Origin: Bog-473 sp963741995
GTDB lineage: Bacteria > Actinomycetota > Acidimicrobiia > Acidimicrobiales > RAAP-2
Length of the DNA stretch: 64,000 bases
NCBI GenBank assembly: GCA_963741995.1
Contig: CAVUKI010000001.1
Span: forward strand, 1,160,360-1,224,359
Direction of reading: 5' to 3'
Part shown: in pieces, positions 44,273 through 53,337 of the stretch
Position numbering within the stretch: position 1 is the first letter of the stretch
Layout: every line of letters begins with the position of its first letter
The notes under the pieces: model-generated
Database searches by the model: none
What the model was told of the DNA's origin: nothing
What the model saw: only the letters and a program-made list of their open reading frames with translations
Program-made: the position numbers and the translations under genes

Positions 44273-45085
44273 GTGGATCTCGGGCTTGCTGACGCACGCG
44301 TGCTGGTAGTTGGTGGATCGCGGGGCATGGGCCGCGCTGCCGCCGAGACGTTTGCGCGAGAGGGTGCTCGCGTGGCGGTGCTCGCTCGGGCCAGCGACGC
44401 GCTCGATGAAACGGTCCCTGTACTCTGCTCTCTAGGGAGCCCCGAATGTGTGCCCTTGACCGCGGATCTGACGAGCCTCAGCGAGGTCGACTCGGCCATT
44501 GGCGGTCTGGGCGAACGGTGGGACGGCCTGGAAGTTCTCGTCAACGCCGCTGGACCGGTCGACGTCGGGATCGGTCCTTTCGACGGGCTCGACGACAACG
44601 AGTGGCGTGCCACTCTTGATATCGGGCTGCTCAGCGTGGTTCGCACGATTCGCCGCTCCCTGCCCCTGCTCCGCCGAGGGTTGTTCGCGAGGATCGTCAA
44701 CGTCTCTGCGCACTCCACCAAGCGGCAGAGTCCGGGCCTCGTGGCGTACACAGCGGCGAAAGCTGCCCTGAGCAGCCTGACGAAGAACTTGTCCCAGTCG
44801 CTGGCGTCCGAAGGCATCCTCGTGAACACCATTTCGCCCGGATCCTTCCTCTCGGAGGGGATGCAGGGCTACCTTCGATCCCTCCCTCCCGAGCGTGGCG
44901 TAGACAGCTCCAGCCTCACCGACGCAATGCGGGTCATTGCGGAGGATTTTGGTCACCCCGCGTATCTCGGGAGGGCCGGCAGTCCCTCTGAGATTGGGCC
45001 TGTCATCGCGTTCCTCTGCTCTCAGGTGAATAGCTACATGACAGGAGCCGATGTGAATGTTGATGGCGGGTCCGACTTCACCTGA
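44273..45085 (+). CDS. Short-chain dehydrogenase/reductase
   Basis: A 270-residue NAD(P)-dependent oxidoreductase. The cofactor motif is GGSRGMGRAA, followed by NAAG, the active-site Ser region VSAHSTK and the catalytic YTAAK. The end has TGADVNVDGG. GTG 44273 has an ideal AGGAGGAG site 4 nt upstream. The right end of the IS3 element is only 29 bp before the start, so the native promoter is probably displaced and the gene may depend on IS transcription. First gene of the catabolic cluster. Confidence 0.9.
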   Translation: MDLGLADARVLVVGGSRGMGRAAAETFAREGARVAVLARASDALDETVPVLCSLGSPECVPLTADLTSLSEVDSAIGGLGERWDGLEVLVNAAGPVDVGIGPFDGLDDNEWRATLDIGLLSVVRTIRRSLPLLRRGLFARIVNVSAHSTKRQSPGLVAYTAAKAALSSLTKNLSQSLASEGILVNTISPGSFLSEGMQGYLRSLPPERGVDSSSLTDAMRVIAEDFGHPAYLGRAGSPSEIGPVIAFLCSQVNSYMTGADVNVDGGSDFT

Positions 45086-45178
45086 GAACGCCGCTGGGAA
45101 GTTGTCTCCCCGGGTGTGAGGCAAGTGCCGACTTAGATTAGCGATGGACAACTTGACGACGTAAGGCAACGTCAACTC

Positions 45179-46108
45179 ATGCCAGGTTCTCCGCCCAGGC
45201 AGAAGGGATCTCTCTTGTTCGCAGAAAAGCACCCAACCGGTCCGACGATCGGAGTCATCGGACTTGGCACTATCGGCAACGGCATCGCCCGCAACGTCCA
45301 TGCGGCCGGTTTGCCGCTGGTCGTGTGCGACGTCCGCGCTGAAGCGACCAACCGTCACGCAGCCTACGCAAAGGTCGTAGGTTCGCCGGCTGATCTGGCT
45401 CGAGAGTCCGACATTGTTGTCGTGGCCGTAGTGAACGACGAGCAGGTCCGCTCTGTACTGTCGGGCCCAGAAGGTGTGTTGGCCGAAGGCGCAACTGGTA
45501 TCACGGTCGTCGTAGTGAGCACCATCACCCCGGCATGCGTGGCCGCCATCGGCGCTGAAGCGACCGAACTCGGCGTGCCCATCGTCGATTGTGGCGTCAG
45601 CGGCGGCCCGTCGGCGGCGGCGTCCGGCAACCTGGTCTGCATGTGCGGCGGCGACCCCGAAGCGATAGCCGGCCTCGCCCCGCTGTTCGAGGCCATTAGC
45701 TCGCTCGTGGTGACCATGGGCCCGTTCGGCACCGGGTTGGCGGCCAAGCTTGCTCGCAACCTGGTCCAGTACGGAGGGTGGTTGGCTGCATACGAGGGAC
45801 AGGTGCTCGCCGAAGCCGCCGGCGTTGAGCTACCCAAGCTGGCCCAGGTGGTGAGGGCCAGCGACGCTCAGTCCGGCGGCCAGACCACGCTTATGTTCCG
45901 ACAGACCGTTGCGCCCTTCACGACTGCAGACGACGAGGGGTTGGTCCGGGCGATGCGTGCTGCAGTTGATCTCGCCCGCAAGGACTTGCAGGGTGCTTTG
46001 GCATTGGCAGACGAATTGCACCTCGAGCTACCGGTGGCGACGATGACTGAAGCGCGTTGCGCTGACATCTTCGGCCTTGGCGCTCCGACCACGGAGACCG
46101 ATCGGTGA
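45179..46108 (+). CDS. 3-hydroxyisobutyrate dehydrogenase-like oxidoreductase
   Basis: A 309-residue beta-hydroxyacid dehydrogenase. The NAD(P) motif IGVIGLGTIGNGIARN is near residue 25, the substrate-binding DCGVSGGPSAA and the catalytic lysine in GLAAKLARNLVQ are present. The C-terminal domain is all-helical, as usual. It would oxidise a 3-hydroxy acid formed in side-chain degradation. ATG 45179 is used, but family similarity starts later, so an internal TTG (45214) is possible. Follows the SDR in the same direction. Confidence 0.88.
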   Translation: MPGSPPRQKGSLLFAEKHPTGPTIGVIGLGTIGNGIARNVHAAGLPLVVCDVRAEATNRHAAYAKVVGSPADLARESDIVVVAVVNDEQVRSVLSGPEGVLAEGATGITVVVVSTITPACVAAIGAEATELGVPIVDCGVSGGPSAAASGNLVCMCGGDPEAIAGLAPLFEAISSLVVTMGPFGTGLAAKLARNLVQYGGWLAAYEGQVLAEAAGVELPKLAQVVRASDAQSGGQTTLMFRQTVAPFTTADDEGLVRAMRAAVDLARKDLQGALALADELHLELPVATMTEARCADIFGLGAPTTETDR

Positions 46109-46250
46109 TGGGGGAGTCACAACGTTCGGCCGCGCTGAGGTGTCAATTCGCATCCTTGAGAATTTGGAAGTCCCAATGTGGGGCCAGCCGTCGGAATGCT
46201 TCGCCTAAAATCGCACCAAACGACCACGTTTGACCGAAGTCCTTGTCCAC

Positions 46251-47006
46251 TCAGCGGGTGACGAGACCACCGTCGGCGTGAATGACTGTGCCCGTCAGAT
46301 AGCTCGAAGCATCGGAGGCGAGGAAAAGTGCCGGCCCCACCATCTCGTCGGCGTGTGCCACCCGTCTCAGCAAGGCGGCTCGGGCCATCCCGGCCGTGGC
46401 GGCTGGTCCGGTAGCGCGCGTCATATCGGTGTCGACGGATCCTGGTGCGAGGGCGTTGACCCGAATGCCTTCAGGAGCCAGCCCTGCGGCGAGCGCCTTG
46501 GTATAGGAGACCATGGCGGCCTTGGCGGCGGCATAGTGGGCGACGGTGGCAGAGAAGAGCCAGGCTCCCGCCGAAACCATGTTGATCACCGACGCATGAT
46601 CTGAGACGCGTAAGTGGGGAAGTGATTCCTGAATGAGAAAGAGCGGCCCCTTGACATTGACGTCGATCGATTTCGTAAACCCCGGTTCGGTGAATCCACC
46701 GATGGGCTCGGCGAGAGCATTCGCAGCATTGTTGACCACGACGTCGATGGCACCGTACCGTTCCACTATGGCTGCGACGAGTGCACGCACTTCACCCAAG
46801 GAGCCCATATGGCAGGCGATGCCAGTGGCGTCGATGCCCACGGCACGTAATGACTCCTCGGTGTCCGCGCACGCGTCGGCCTTTCGACTCGCGACAACGA
46901 CGCGAGCCCCGGCATGGCCGAATCCTTCGGCGATCGCGCGGCCGATTCCGCGCGTACCCCCGGTGACCAACGCCACCCGCCCATCAAGGCGGAAGAGCCG
47001 ATTCAC
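46251..47006 (-). CDS. Short-chain dehydrogenase/reductase
   Basis: A 251-residue classical SDR: TGGTRGIGRAIAEG, NNAAN, active-site Ser in VSAGAW and catalytic YAAAK, ending TGTVIHADGG. GTG 47006 (VNRLFRLDGRVAL) follows GAAGG and gives the normal family length; a GTG at 47090 would add 28 acidic residues. Probably oxidises a hydroxyl in the catabolic route. Convergent with the HIBADH-like gene. Confidence 0.88.
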   Translation of the reverse strand: MNRLFRLDGRVALVTGGTRGIGRAIAEGFGHAGARVVVASRKADACADTEESLRAVGIDATGIACHMGSLGEVRALVAAIVERYGAIDVVVNNAANALAEPIGGFTEPGFTKSIDVNVKGPLFLIQESLPHLRVSDHASVINMVSAGAWLFSATVAHYAAAKAAMVSYTKALAAGLAPEGIRVNALAPGSVDTDMTRATGPAATAGMARAALLRRVAHADEMVGPALFLASDASSYLTGTVIHADGGLVTR

Positions 47007-47412
47007 ATCCACGCCTTCGGCGTCATCCTCCGCGCCGCCAGCACTTCGCACTGAGTCGATCGGGCTTTCGTCATCCTCTTCGGAGATCACGAGAGTCCCG
47101 GGCCGACGTGTGGGCAGACTGAAGTCACCTGGTCGGAAACTTCATGTGCGTCTATAGGCAACCAGCCCATGGTTCGAAATACCTCTTTCGTGGAGCGTGA
47201 ACTGGAGCCCAATTCGGCCCGTCGTCGGTCATCGAGAGTTTTGCATATCATATGACATAGTCTGTGCTCGTGCTCGGCCGTGTCTCTGCGCCTAGTGATT
47301 TCCATGCGCGCTCGCGCAAGGCGCGGCTGGCATCGTGAGAGCCGGCGTCATCACATCGTAAGAGACCGACATGTACGTCGGCGACGTTGCCGGCGTTTGG
47401 TAGGTTCGTCCG
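47007..47412. other. Divergent promoter region between SDR and crotonase genes
   Basis: No gene is seen in these 406 bases. It contains the AT-rich motif GCATATCATAT (47243-47253) and, just before the crotonase, a TAGGTT box (47401-47406) 6 nt from the ATG, consistent with a leaderless start. Confidence 0.55.
47243..47253 (+). promoter_or_regulatory. Operator-like motif, site 1 (weakest)
   Basis: GCATATCATAT matches 10 of 11 positions of the shared pattern GTAYATNNTAT found at four other places in this cluster. It is 160 bp upstream of the crotonase and 237 bp from the SDR start. Confidence 0.35.
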
Positions 47413-48219
47413 ATGAGCACGCTGGCCATACCGGACGGTCTCACGACGATCACGTATGACGTTCGTGATTACGTCGCACAGGTCACGCTGAATCGGCCTG
47501 AAGTGCACAATGCATTCAACGAGCGCATGCAAGATGAACTCGCTGCGGTCTGGCGTCATATTCGGCTCGATGACGCGGTAAGGGTCGTCGTATTGACCGG
47601 CGCCGGAGATCGGGCGTTTTGCACCGGCATCGATCGTGGCGATATTCCTGTCGATGAAGAATTCGATCCTTTTACCTACGACGATCCCGGCCAAAAGATC
47701 GGCCCCAAGAGTCAGGGGTTGTGGAAGCCCGTCATTGCCGCAGTCAACGGCATGGCCTGTGGCGGAGGGTTCTACCTCCTCGGCGAGAGCGACATCATCA
47801 TCGCGGCGGACAGCGCCACGTTCTTTGATCCTCATGTGAGCTTCACGATGACGGCTGTCTATGAGCCAATCTTGCTGACCAACAGGATGGCCTTTGGAGA
47901 CCTGGTGCGGATGAGCCTGGTGGGGGTGGCTGAGCGGATGTCGGCGCGGACTGCCCGTGAGACCGGACTCGTCTGCGAAGTTGTTCCCACGGAGCAGCTC
48001 CTCGAGTCCAGCCGAGCACTCGCAGGAGTCATCGCCCTACAACCGCCGACGAGCGTCCAGGCAACGCTGCGGACCTTGTGGGCGGCGCGGAGCCTTTCGC
48101 GGGAGCAAGCTCTCAGCCTGGGAAATGTCTTCCTTCATCTCGGCACGACCGCCCGGGCGCTGCAAGAGGGCCAGGAGCTCTTTGTTCAACAGAAGCGAGG
48201 AGAGTGGAAACTGCGTTGA
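47413..48219 (+). CDS. Enoyl-CoA hydratase/isomerase (crotonase) family protein
   Basis: A 268-residue crotonase. It has VTLNRPEVHNAFN, FCTGIDRGDI, the oxyanion-hole AAVNGMACGGGFYL and the second half with FFDPHVSFTMTAVYEP. In standard enoyl-CoA hydratases the catalytic Glu lies in the 'F..PE..LG' motif; here the place reads DPHVS, as in the other two crotonases of this cluster, so the reaction may not be simple hydration. ATG 47413 lies 6 nt after TAGGTT, suggesting a leaderless mRNA. Confidence 0.88.
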   Translation: MSTLAIPDGLTTITYDVRDYVAQVTLNRPEVHNAFNERMQDELAAVWRHIRLDDAVRVVVLTGAGDRAFCTGIDRGDIPVDEEFDPFTYDDPGQKIGPKSQGLWKPVIAAVNGMACGGGFYLLGESDIIIAADSATFFDPHVSFTMTAVYEPILLTNRMAFGDLVRMSLVGVAERMSARTARETGLVCEVVPTEQLLESSRALAGVIALQPPTSVQATLRTLWAARSLSREQALSLGNVFLHLGTTARALQEGQELFVQQKRGEWKLR

Positions 48220-48272
48220 CGATCCGCGCCGCGATGGCGGCCACCTAGGAATCGACGCTGCCGGATACGTAG

Positions 48273-49832
48273 CTATGTGAGACTTGAGCGCAGGTCCTGC
48301 TTGAGTACCTTGCCCATTGCGTTCCGGGGGAGCGCATCGACGACTTCCAACTGCTCGGGGCACTTCTGGATGGCCAGACCCTCAAGGCGGCAGTGGTCAC
48401 GGATATCGCTTAGCTCCACTTCGCATCCCTTTCGCGGAACCACTACCGCCACGACCCGTTCTCCCGTGCGCGTATCTGGCAGTCCGAGTACAGCCGCCTC
48501 GGCGACGGCGGTATGACGGTAGAGCATTTCCTCCACCTCGACGGCGGAGATGTTCTCGGCATTGCGGATGATGATGTCCTTGAGACGCCCGGTGATGCGA
48601 ACGTTTCCAGCGGCGTCGATCGTGCCGAGGTCCCCGGTGTGGAACCATCCCTCGGAATCAAACGAAGTCTGGTCGAGCGCCGGATCGACATATCCCGAGA
48701 AGCATTGTGGACCCCGAAGAAGAAGTTCGCCTTCTTTTCCCGTTCCACAGACCTCTCCCTGCGCGTCGACGGCACGCACCGAGACATCCGGCGCCGGCCG
48801 TCCCACCGACGTTGTGAGGATCTCCACTGAGTCATCGGGTGTCGCGGACGTGGCGTTCGGGAACTCGGTGAGGCCCCAGCTGCCGATGAGTGGCACACCG
48901 AACGTTGCGCTCATTTCGAGGTGTATCTCGCTGGGCACAGGGGCACCGCCGAAGGTCCCGAACCGCAGGTCGGGAAAGAGTGACGGATCGTTGCTCTCGC
49001 GCGCCGCGTCCAGGTAGGCACGGAAGAATGGGACGGCTGTGCCTAACGCCGTGGGCTCGTAGATGGCCATTCGGCGGGGAGTTTCGGCAGGGTCGAAGAG
49101 CTCGAAGAGGACGAGGTGGACCCCGCCCCGAATGCTCGTCGCGAGGACCGACGCGCCACCAATATGGGTAATCGGCCAGGGGATTGGATACACGTCGCCC
49201 TCTCCGAATCCCATGAGTTCGAGCAAGGCGTTGGACGAGGCCATGATGCTGGTGTCCGTGTGGCGGGCGCCCTTGGGGTCGGCGGTGGTGCCGGACGAGT
49301 AGTAGATCCAGCGAGGAGCGTCTGACCCTGGCGCTGGGGGCCGCGCCGAGGTGTTCAGGTCTGCGGTCGGGAGATTGAGCCCGCTTCGGGATCCGCCAGT
49401 GCTCAGGTCATGCAGATCTATCTCCAAGACGTCGAAGTCACCGGACGTGGCAAGGTTGCGTGCCATGGCCCCGTGCGAAAATCCTCGGAACTCCTCAGGC
49501 ACGATGAGGAGCTCGGTACCGACCTGTTGGGTGATGAACGACACCTCCCGGTCGCGCAGGATTGGGATCAAGGGGTTCTGGACGGCGCCGATCCTGGCCA
49601 GCGCGACCAGGAGCACCGCAGCTTCGATCGTCGTTGGAAGCTGCCACGAGACGACGGTGTCGCTTGTGACCCCCCGAGCCGAGAGCGCAGCGGCTGTGGC
49701 CTCCGCTTCGTCACGGAGCTGGGCTCGTGTCAACGACCGGCCGTGATCGTCGGATACCACAGGGGCGTCCGGTTGTTCGTCGGCCGCTTGAGCGACCAGC
49801 CCCCAGAATGTCAATGGCAATGTCGATCCCAT
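48273..49832 (-). CDS. Acyl-CoA synthetase (AMP-binding)
   Basis: A 519-residue adenylate-forming ligase that would activate a carboxylic acid to its CoA thioester. Motifs: P-loop YYSSGTTADPKGARH, SWGLTEFPN, GWFHTGDLG, the hinge GRLKDIIIRN and the catalytic lysine in NAMGKVLKQDL. The ATG shares its A with the TGA of the upstream TetR gene (TGATG), so it is coupled to and probably controlled by that regulator. Acid substrate unknown. Confidence 0.92.
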   Translation of the reverse strand: MGSTLPLTFWGLVAQAADEQPDAPVVSDDHGRSLTRAQLRDEAEATAAALSARGVTSDTVVSWQLPTTIEAAVLLVALARIGAVQNPLIPILRDREVSFITQQVGTELLIVPEEFRGFSHGAMARNLATSGDFDVLEIDLHDLSTGGSRSGLNLPTADLNTSARPPAPGSDAPRWIYYSSGTTADPKGARHTDTSIMASSNALLELMGFGEGDVYPIPWPITHIGGASVLATSIRGGVHLVLFELFDPAETPRRMAIYEPTALGTAVPFFRAYLDAARESNDPSLFPDLRFGTFGGAPVPSEIHLEMSATFGVPLIGSWGLTEFPNATSATPDDSVEILTTSVGRPAPDVSVRAVDAQGEVCGTGKEGELLLRGPQCFSGYVDPALDQTSFDSEGWFHTGDLGTIDAAGNVRITGRLKDIIIRNAENISAVEVEEMLYRHTAVAEAAVLGLPDTRTGERVVAVVVPRKGCEVELSDIRDHCRLEGLAIQKCPEQLEVVDALPRNAMGKVLKQDLRSSLT

Positions 49833-50488
49833 CACCCAGCTCCGTTGTCGCCGAGGGCGACGACCTCGCTGCGGTCATGAGGATCACAGTCCTTGATCTC
49901 GGGGTCTCCCTCGAACATGAGGTCGATACTCTCGCTGAGATAGTCGTAGACCCAGGTGATGGGTAGACGCCCGGCGGACCATGCACGCAGCTGGCTGTCG
50001 AGGACGGCATCGACTGTCCGGACGATCGTTCGGGCACGACGCGGCTCCACACCCTCGAGCAGCTCCATGTAGACGCCCGATGTGGTCTGGTCCATTCTCT
50101 CGAGGATCTCCGTGGCGAAAGGGTCCGAGGACAATTCAAGTGACGCGATGAGCCGGGCCAGTTGAGGCTGATGTTGGAAAGCTCGAACCGAACGATGGAG
50201 TGCCTCGGTGAGCTTCTCCCGTGGCGACCGGCCTCGTGGTGGATGGCGAGCGAGGCTCGACTTGAGTGTGGCCGCCCATTTGACCAGTACTTCTGCGAAG
50301 AGATGTTCCTTCGACGAGAAGTAGTGGTACAGGGTACCGAGCGCGACATCGGCTTCCTCGGCCACGTCCTTGATTTGGATGCGTTCGTACTCGTTGCGCT
50401 CCAACAGCGCGAGTCCCGCGTCGATGATGCGTTGACGGCGTGCGAGCTGATCATCGGTCAAAAGGCTCGGCGAGACCGGTTCGGCCAT
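49832..50488 (-). CDS. TetR/AcrR family transcriptional regulator
   Basis: A 218-residue repressor. The N-terminal helix-turn-helix (ARRQRIIDAGLALLER..IKDVAEEADVALGTLYHYFSSKEHLF) is canonical; the C-terminal ligand domain is of the lipid-regulator type. It is cotranscribed with the acyl-CoA synthetase and may sense a CoA ester. An inverted repeat CTAGA-N7-TCTAG lies 75 bp upstream and could be its own operator. Confidence 0.92.
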   Translation of the reverse strand: MAEPVSPSLLTDDQLARRQRIIDAGLALLERNEYERIQIKDVAEEADVALGTLYHYFSSKEHLFAEVLVKWAATLKSSLARHPPRGRSPREKLTEALHRSVRAFQHQPQLARLIASLELSSDPFATEILERMDQTTSGVYMELLEGVEPRRARTIVRTVDAVLDSQLRAWSAGRLPITWVYDYLSESIDLMFEGDPEIKDCDPHDRSEVVALGDNGAG

Positions 50489-50562
50489 GTCAGCCTCGTC
50501 CGGGGGGCTTCATCACGCCGATCCGTGGCAGCGCGGCTCGTACCTGGCTATGGAAGCAATCA

Positions 50563-50579
50563 CTAGAAGCGCAGTCTAG
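50563..50579. promoter_or_regulatory. Candidate TetR operator
   Basis: CTAGA (50563-50567) and TCTAG (50575-50579) form an inverted repeat with 7-bp spacing upstream of the TetR gene, a layout common for autoregulated TetR repressors. Confidence 0.4.
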
Positions 50580-50783
50580 CTCTTAGCGGAAAACGGGGCG
50601 GAGGGCTAGGAAGGAGATATTGAAACGTTGTTCTATTTGTGCAGAGGATCATGCTGACTGAACCAGCCGGCGTCGAGCGAGGCGGAGCACTGGCCATCCG
50701 TGAGAACACAGAGGTGGCGGCTCAAGTTCGGTTTCAAAGGCTCTCGGTGCGATCAGCTCGGGAGGGTCGTGGATAACGCCCAG

Positions 50784-51992
50784 CTACACGCGAATCGGGA
50801 GTTGCTGGTAGCCGCGCACAGTGCTGGTGTGGAGCGGGACAGAGTGCTCCTTGTCGACGGTCCAAGTCTTGTATCGCTTGACCGTCTCTTCGAGTGCAAT
50901 CTTGCCCTCCATTCGGGCTAGCGCCGCACCCAGGCAGAAGTGAATGCCATAACCGAATGCAACGTGCAATCGGAAGTTACGGCGAATATCGAATAGATCC
51001 GCCCCGGGGTACACGCGTTCGTCGCGGCCCGCAGAGCCCGTCAGCAACAGCACCTTCGAATTGGCTGGGATGAGCTGCCCCTGGAGTTCAACCTCTTGGG
51101 TCAGCCACCGACCCTGTACAGGTGACGGCGACTCGTAACGCAGAAGCTCTTCGATAGCGTTGGGTATGAGGGACGGATCCTCGACCAGCGCTGCAAGCTG
51201 CTCAGGATGATCAGCCAGAATCAGCCCGGCCCACCCAAGTAGGCGGGCAACAGTTTCCGTGCCGGCGCTGACCAGAAGGATTCCGAACGCCGTGCATTCT
51301 TCGGGGGTGAGGCGCCGCGGCGCGCCGTCGTTGCCGGGGATCTCGGCTCGCACCAGGTCGGTGAGCATGTCGTCCTGCGGTCTTTCTCCGCGTTCCTTGA
51401 TCAGTTCCCCGAGGTAGTTGAAGAGCCAGCCCGCTGACTGCATGGACATCTCGTTGCCCATCCCCACCCCGGGCTCAATATGGAACAGACCATCGATGTG
51501 GTGGCGGACATCCTCGCGATCAGTGGGTGGCACTCCCAGCAGCATTGCAATCACCGTGGCGGGGAGCCGGGCCCCGAAATCCTGTACATAGTCGAAACCG
51601 TTCTGTCCCTGCTGAGCATCGAGGAGACCCGCGCAAAGGGTTCGGATCTCATGCTCGAGCTCTGCCACACGACGAGGCGTGAAGGCCTTCGACACCAGAC
51701 GACGTAGAGCTGTGTGCTCCGGCGGGTCGAGGAAGATCATCATGCCCTCGGTTTGGGCCTCCTCGGTCATGCTCTCTAAGACGGTGGAGTGTGCAGAGCT
51801 GTAGCGCTGTGGGTCCCGGTGGGCCCTGTCGATATCCTCAAAGCGACTCAAAGCCCAGAAGTCGTATTGATCGTCGTAGTACACCGGCGCCTCGTCACGG
51901 AGCCGCTTCCACACCGGATGAGGATCGTCTTTGAGCGATTCGTCGAATGGATCCCAACGCAGGTCGTCAGGTTGACCGGGGACTCTGCTCAT
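50784..51992 (-). CDS. Cytochrome P450
   Basis: A 402-residue soluble bacterial P450 monooxygenase. The I-helix oxygen-binding motif is LVSAGTETVARL, the ExxR motif is in EELLRYESP, and the heme ligand cysteine is in FGYGIHFCLGAALAR. It would hydroxylate a hydrophobic substrate using a ferredoxin partner not seen in the window. Divergent from the first amidohydrolase gene across a 110-bp region holding an operator-like motif. Confidence 0.95.
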   Translation of the reverse strand: MSRVPGQPDDLRWDPFDESLKDDPHPVWKRLRDEAPVYYDDQYDFWALSRFEDIDRAHRDPQRYSSAHSTVLESMTEEAQTEGMMIFLDPPEHTALRRLVSKAFTPRRVAELEHEIRTLCAGLLDAQQGQNGFDYVQDFGARLPATVIAMLLGVPPTDREDVRHHIDGLFHIEPGVGMGNEMSMQSAGWLFNYLGELIKERGERPQDDMLTDLVRAEIPGNDGAPRRLTPEECTAFGILLVSAGTETVARLLGWAGLILADHPEQLAALVEDPSLIPNAIEELLRYESPSPVQGRWLTQEVELQGQLIPANSKVLLLTGSAGRDERVYPGADLFDIRRNFRLHVAFGYGIHFCLGAALARMEGKIALEETVKRYKTWTVDKEHSVPLHTSTVRGYQQLPIRV

Positions 51993-52088
51993 CTCTCCAT
52001 TGCCTCGTGCATTCGTGTCTCAATCATGCATCCTCTGGTGCCAGTCTGCCGTGACCCGACTGCAGCCCGGCGCAGCCAGGCTAATTGG

Positions 52089-52099
52089 ATATAATATAC
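52089..52099 (-). promoter_or_regulatory. Operator-like motif, site 2, over a TATAAT box
   Basis: GTATATTATAT on the minus strand; on the plus strand it overlaps a perfect TATAAT (52090-52095) placed 7 nt before the amidohydrolase ATG. It sits between the divergent P450 and amidohydrolase genes, so it could control both. Confidence 0.5.
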
Positions 52100-52102
52100 T
52101 CG

Positions 52103-53335
52103 ATGGCGATCGTCCAAGAACCAGACGTCGACAAGATCCCCTGGATCGTGGATCTTGATGCGCATGTGGTCGAGCCTCCGGACGTATGGTCAAGCCGTCT
52201 CCCCACCCATTTGCGCGATGCAGGCCCCCATATCGAGTACATGCCCGGGGGGGCGCCGAAACTCGAGGGGGCGTCCTACGTTGAATCTCCCGGGACCGAG
52301 GGACCCCCGGTTGCCTGGTGGTGTTACGAAGATCATCGGGCCTCAGTCAAACGCACGATCGCTGCAGCTGGCTTCCCAGCCGAAGAAGTGGTGCTGAGGG
52401 GGGTCACCTATGACGAAATGCGTCCGGGCTGTTGGCAGCCCAAGGCCCGTCTGGAGGACATGAGCCTCAACGGAGTGCAGGCCCAGCTCTGCTTTCCGAA
52501 CTACCCGAGATTCTGCGGGCAACAATTCCTGTGGGGGAAAGACCGTACGCTCGCCCTGTTGTGTGTGGAGGCGTACAACGATTGGATGGTGGAGGAGTGG
52601 TGCGGTTCGAGCGGGGGCCGACTGCTGCCGCTGTGCCTCATCCCGCTTTGGGACGTTGACCTCGCGGTGGCCGAAGTCACGCGCAACGCGTCTCGCGGTG
52701 TACGGGCTGTGGCCTTCAGCGAGCTCCCCACCTTCCTGGGTCTCCCCAGTATCTACTCGGGTTACTGGGATCCGTTGTTCCAGCTCTGCCAGGAGACAGG
52801 GACCGTCGTCGCCATGCACGTGGGTTCGGGCACGAAGACGCCACAAACGTCGGCCGACGCACCGGACGCAGTGCCGGCGACCATTCTGTTCGGGAACAGC
52901 ATCGGCGGGATGTCCGATTTCATGTTCTCCGGTGTTCTCGAACGTTTCCCGCAGCTCAAGCTGCTCTTCGCGGAATGCCAGATCGGCTGGATCCCCTACC
53001 TGCTCGAGCGGGCCGATGACGTATGGTCGACCCACCGAGGTTGGAGCAACTCCCAGCTGTACTGTCCCGAACCACCCTCCACGTACTACTACCGACAGAT
53101 CTGGAGTTGCTTCTTCAAAGATCCAGTTGGGATGGCGCTTCTCGACCGTGTCGGCCCGCGCAATGTTGTCTTCGAAACGGACTACCCCCACCAAGATGGC
53201 ACCTGGCCCCACTCGGTCGTGGCCGCAGCAGAACAGTTCGGTCAGCAGCCGCCCGAGATCGTGAACCGGTTGGCACGGGGGAACGCCATCGAGTTGCTTG
53301 GCCTCGACCTGCCGTTTGAGGCGCCGCGCGCCTGA
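52103..53335 (+). CDS. Amidohydrolase-2 family protein (metal-dependent hydrolase/decarboxylase type)
   Basis: A 410-residue TIM-barrel protein. The N-terminal metal motif is in WIVDLDAHVVEPPDVW (D-x-H) and the C-terminal metal Asp region is VVFETDYPHQDGTWP. This family (PF04909) includes ACMS decarboxylase, resorcylate decarboxylase and hydratases, so C-C bond chemistry is possible. ATG 52103 fits a leaderless transcript from TATAAT. It shares EAYNDW..EWCGS..GR with the convergent protein at 53338-54621, so the two are paralogues. Confidence 0.88.
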   Translation: MAIVQEPDVDKIPWIVDLDAHVVEPPDVWSSRLPTHLRDAGPHIEYMPGGAPKLEGASYVESPGTEGPPVAWWCYEDHRASVKRTIAAAGFPAEEVVLRGVTYDEMRPGCWQPKARLEDMSLNGVQAQLCFPNYPRFCGQQFLWGKDRTLALLCVEAYNDWMVEEWCGSSGGRLLPLCLIPLWDVDLAVAEVTRNASRGVRAVAFSELPTFLGLPSIYSGYWDPLFQLCQETGTVVAMHVGSGTKTPQTSADAPDAVPATILFGNSIGGMSDFMFSGVLERFPQLKLLFAECQIGWIPYLLERADDVWSTHRGWSNSQLYCPEPPSTYYYRQIWSCFFKDPVGMALLDRVGPRNVVFETDYPHQDGTWPHSVVAAAEQFGQQPPEIVNRLARGNAIELLGLDLPFEAPRA

Positions 53336-53337
53336 CG

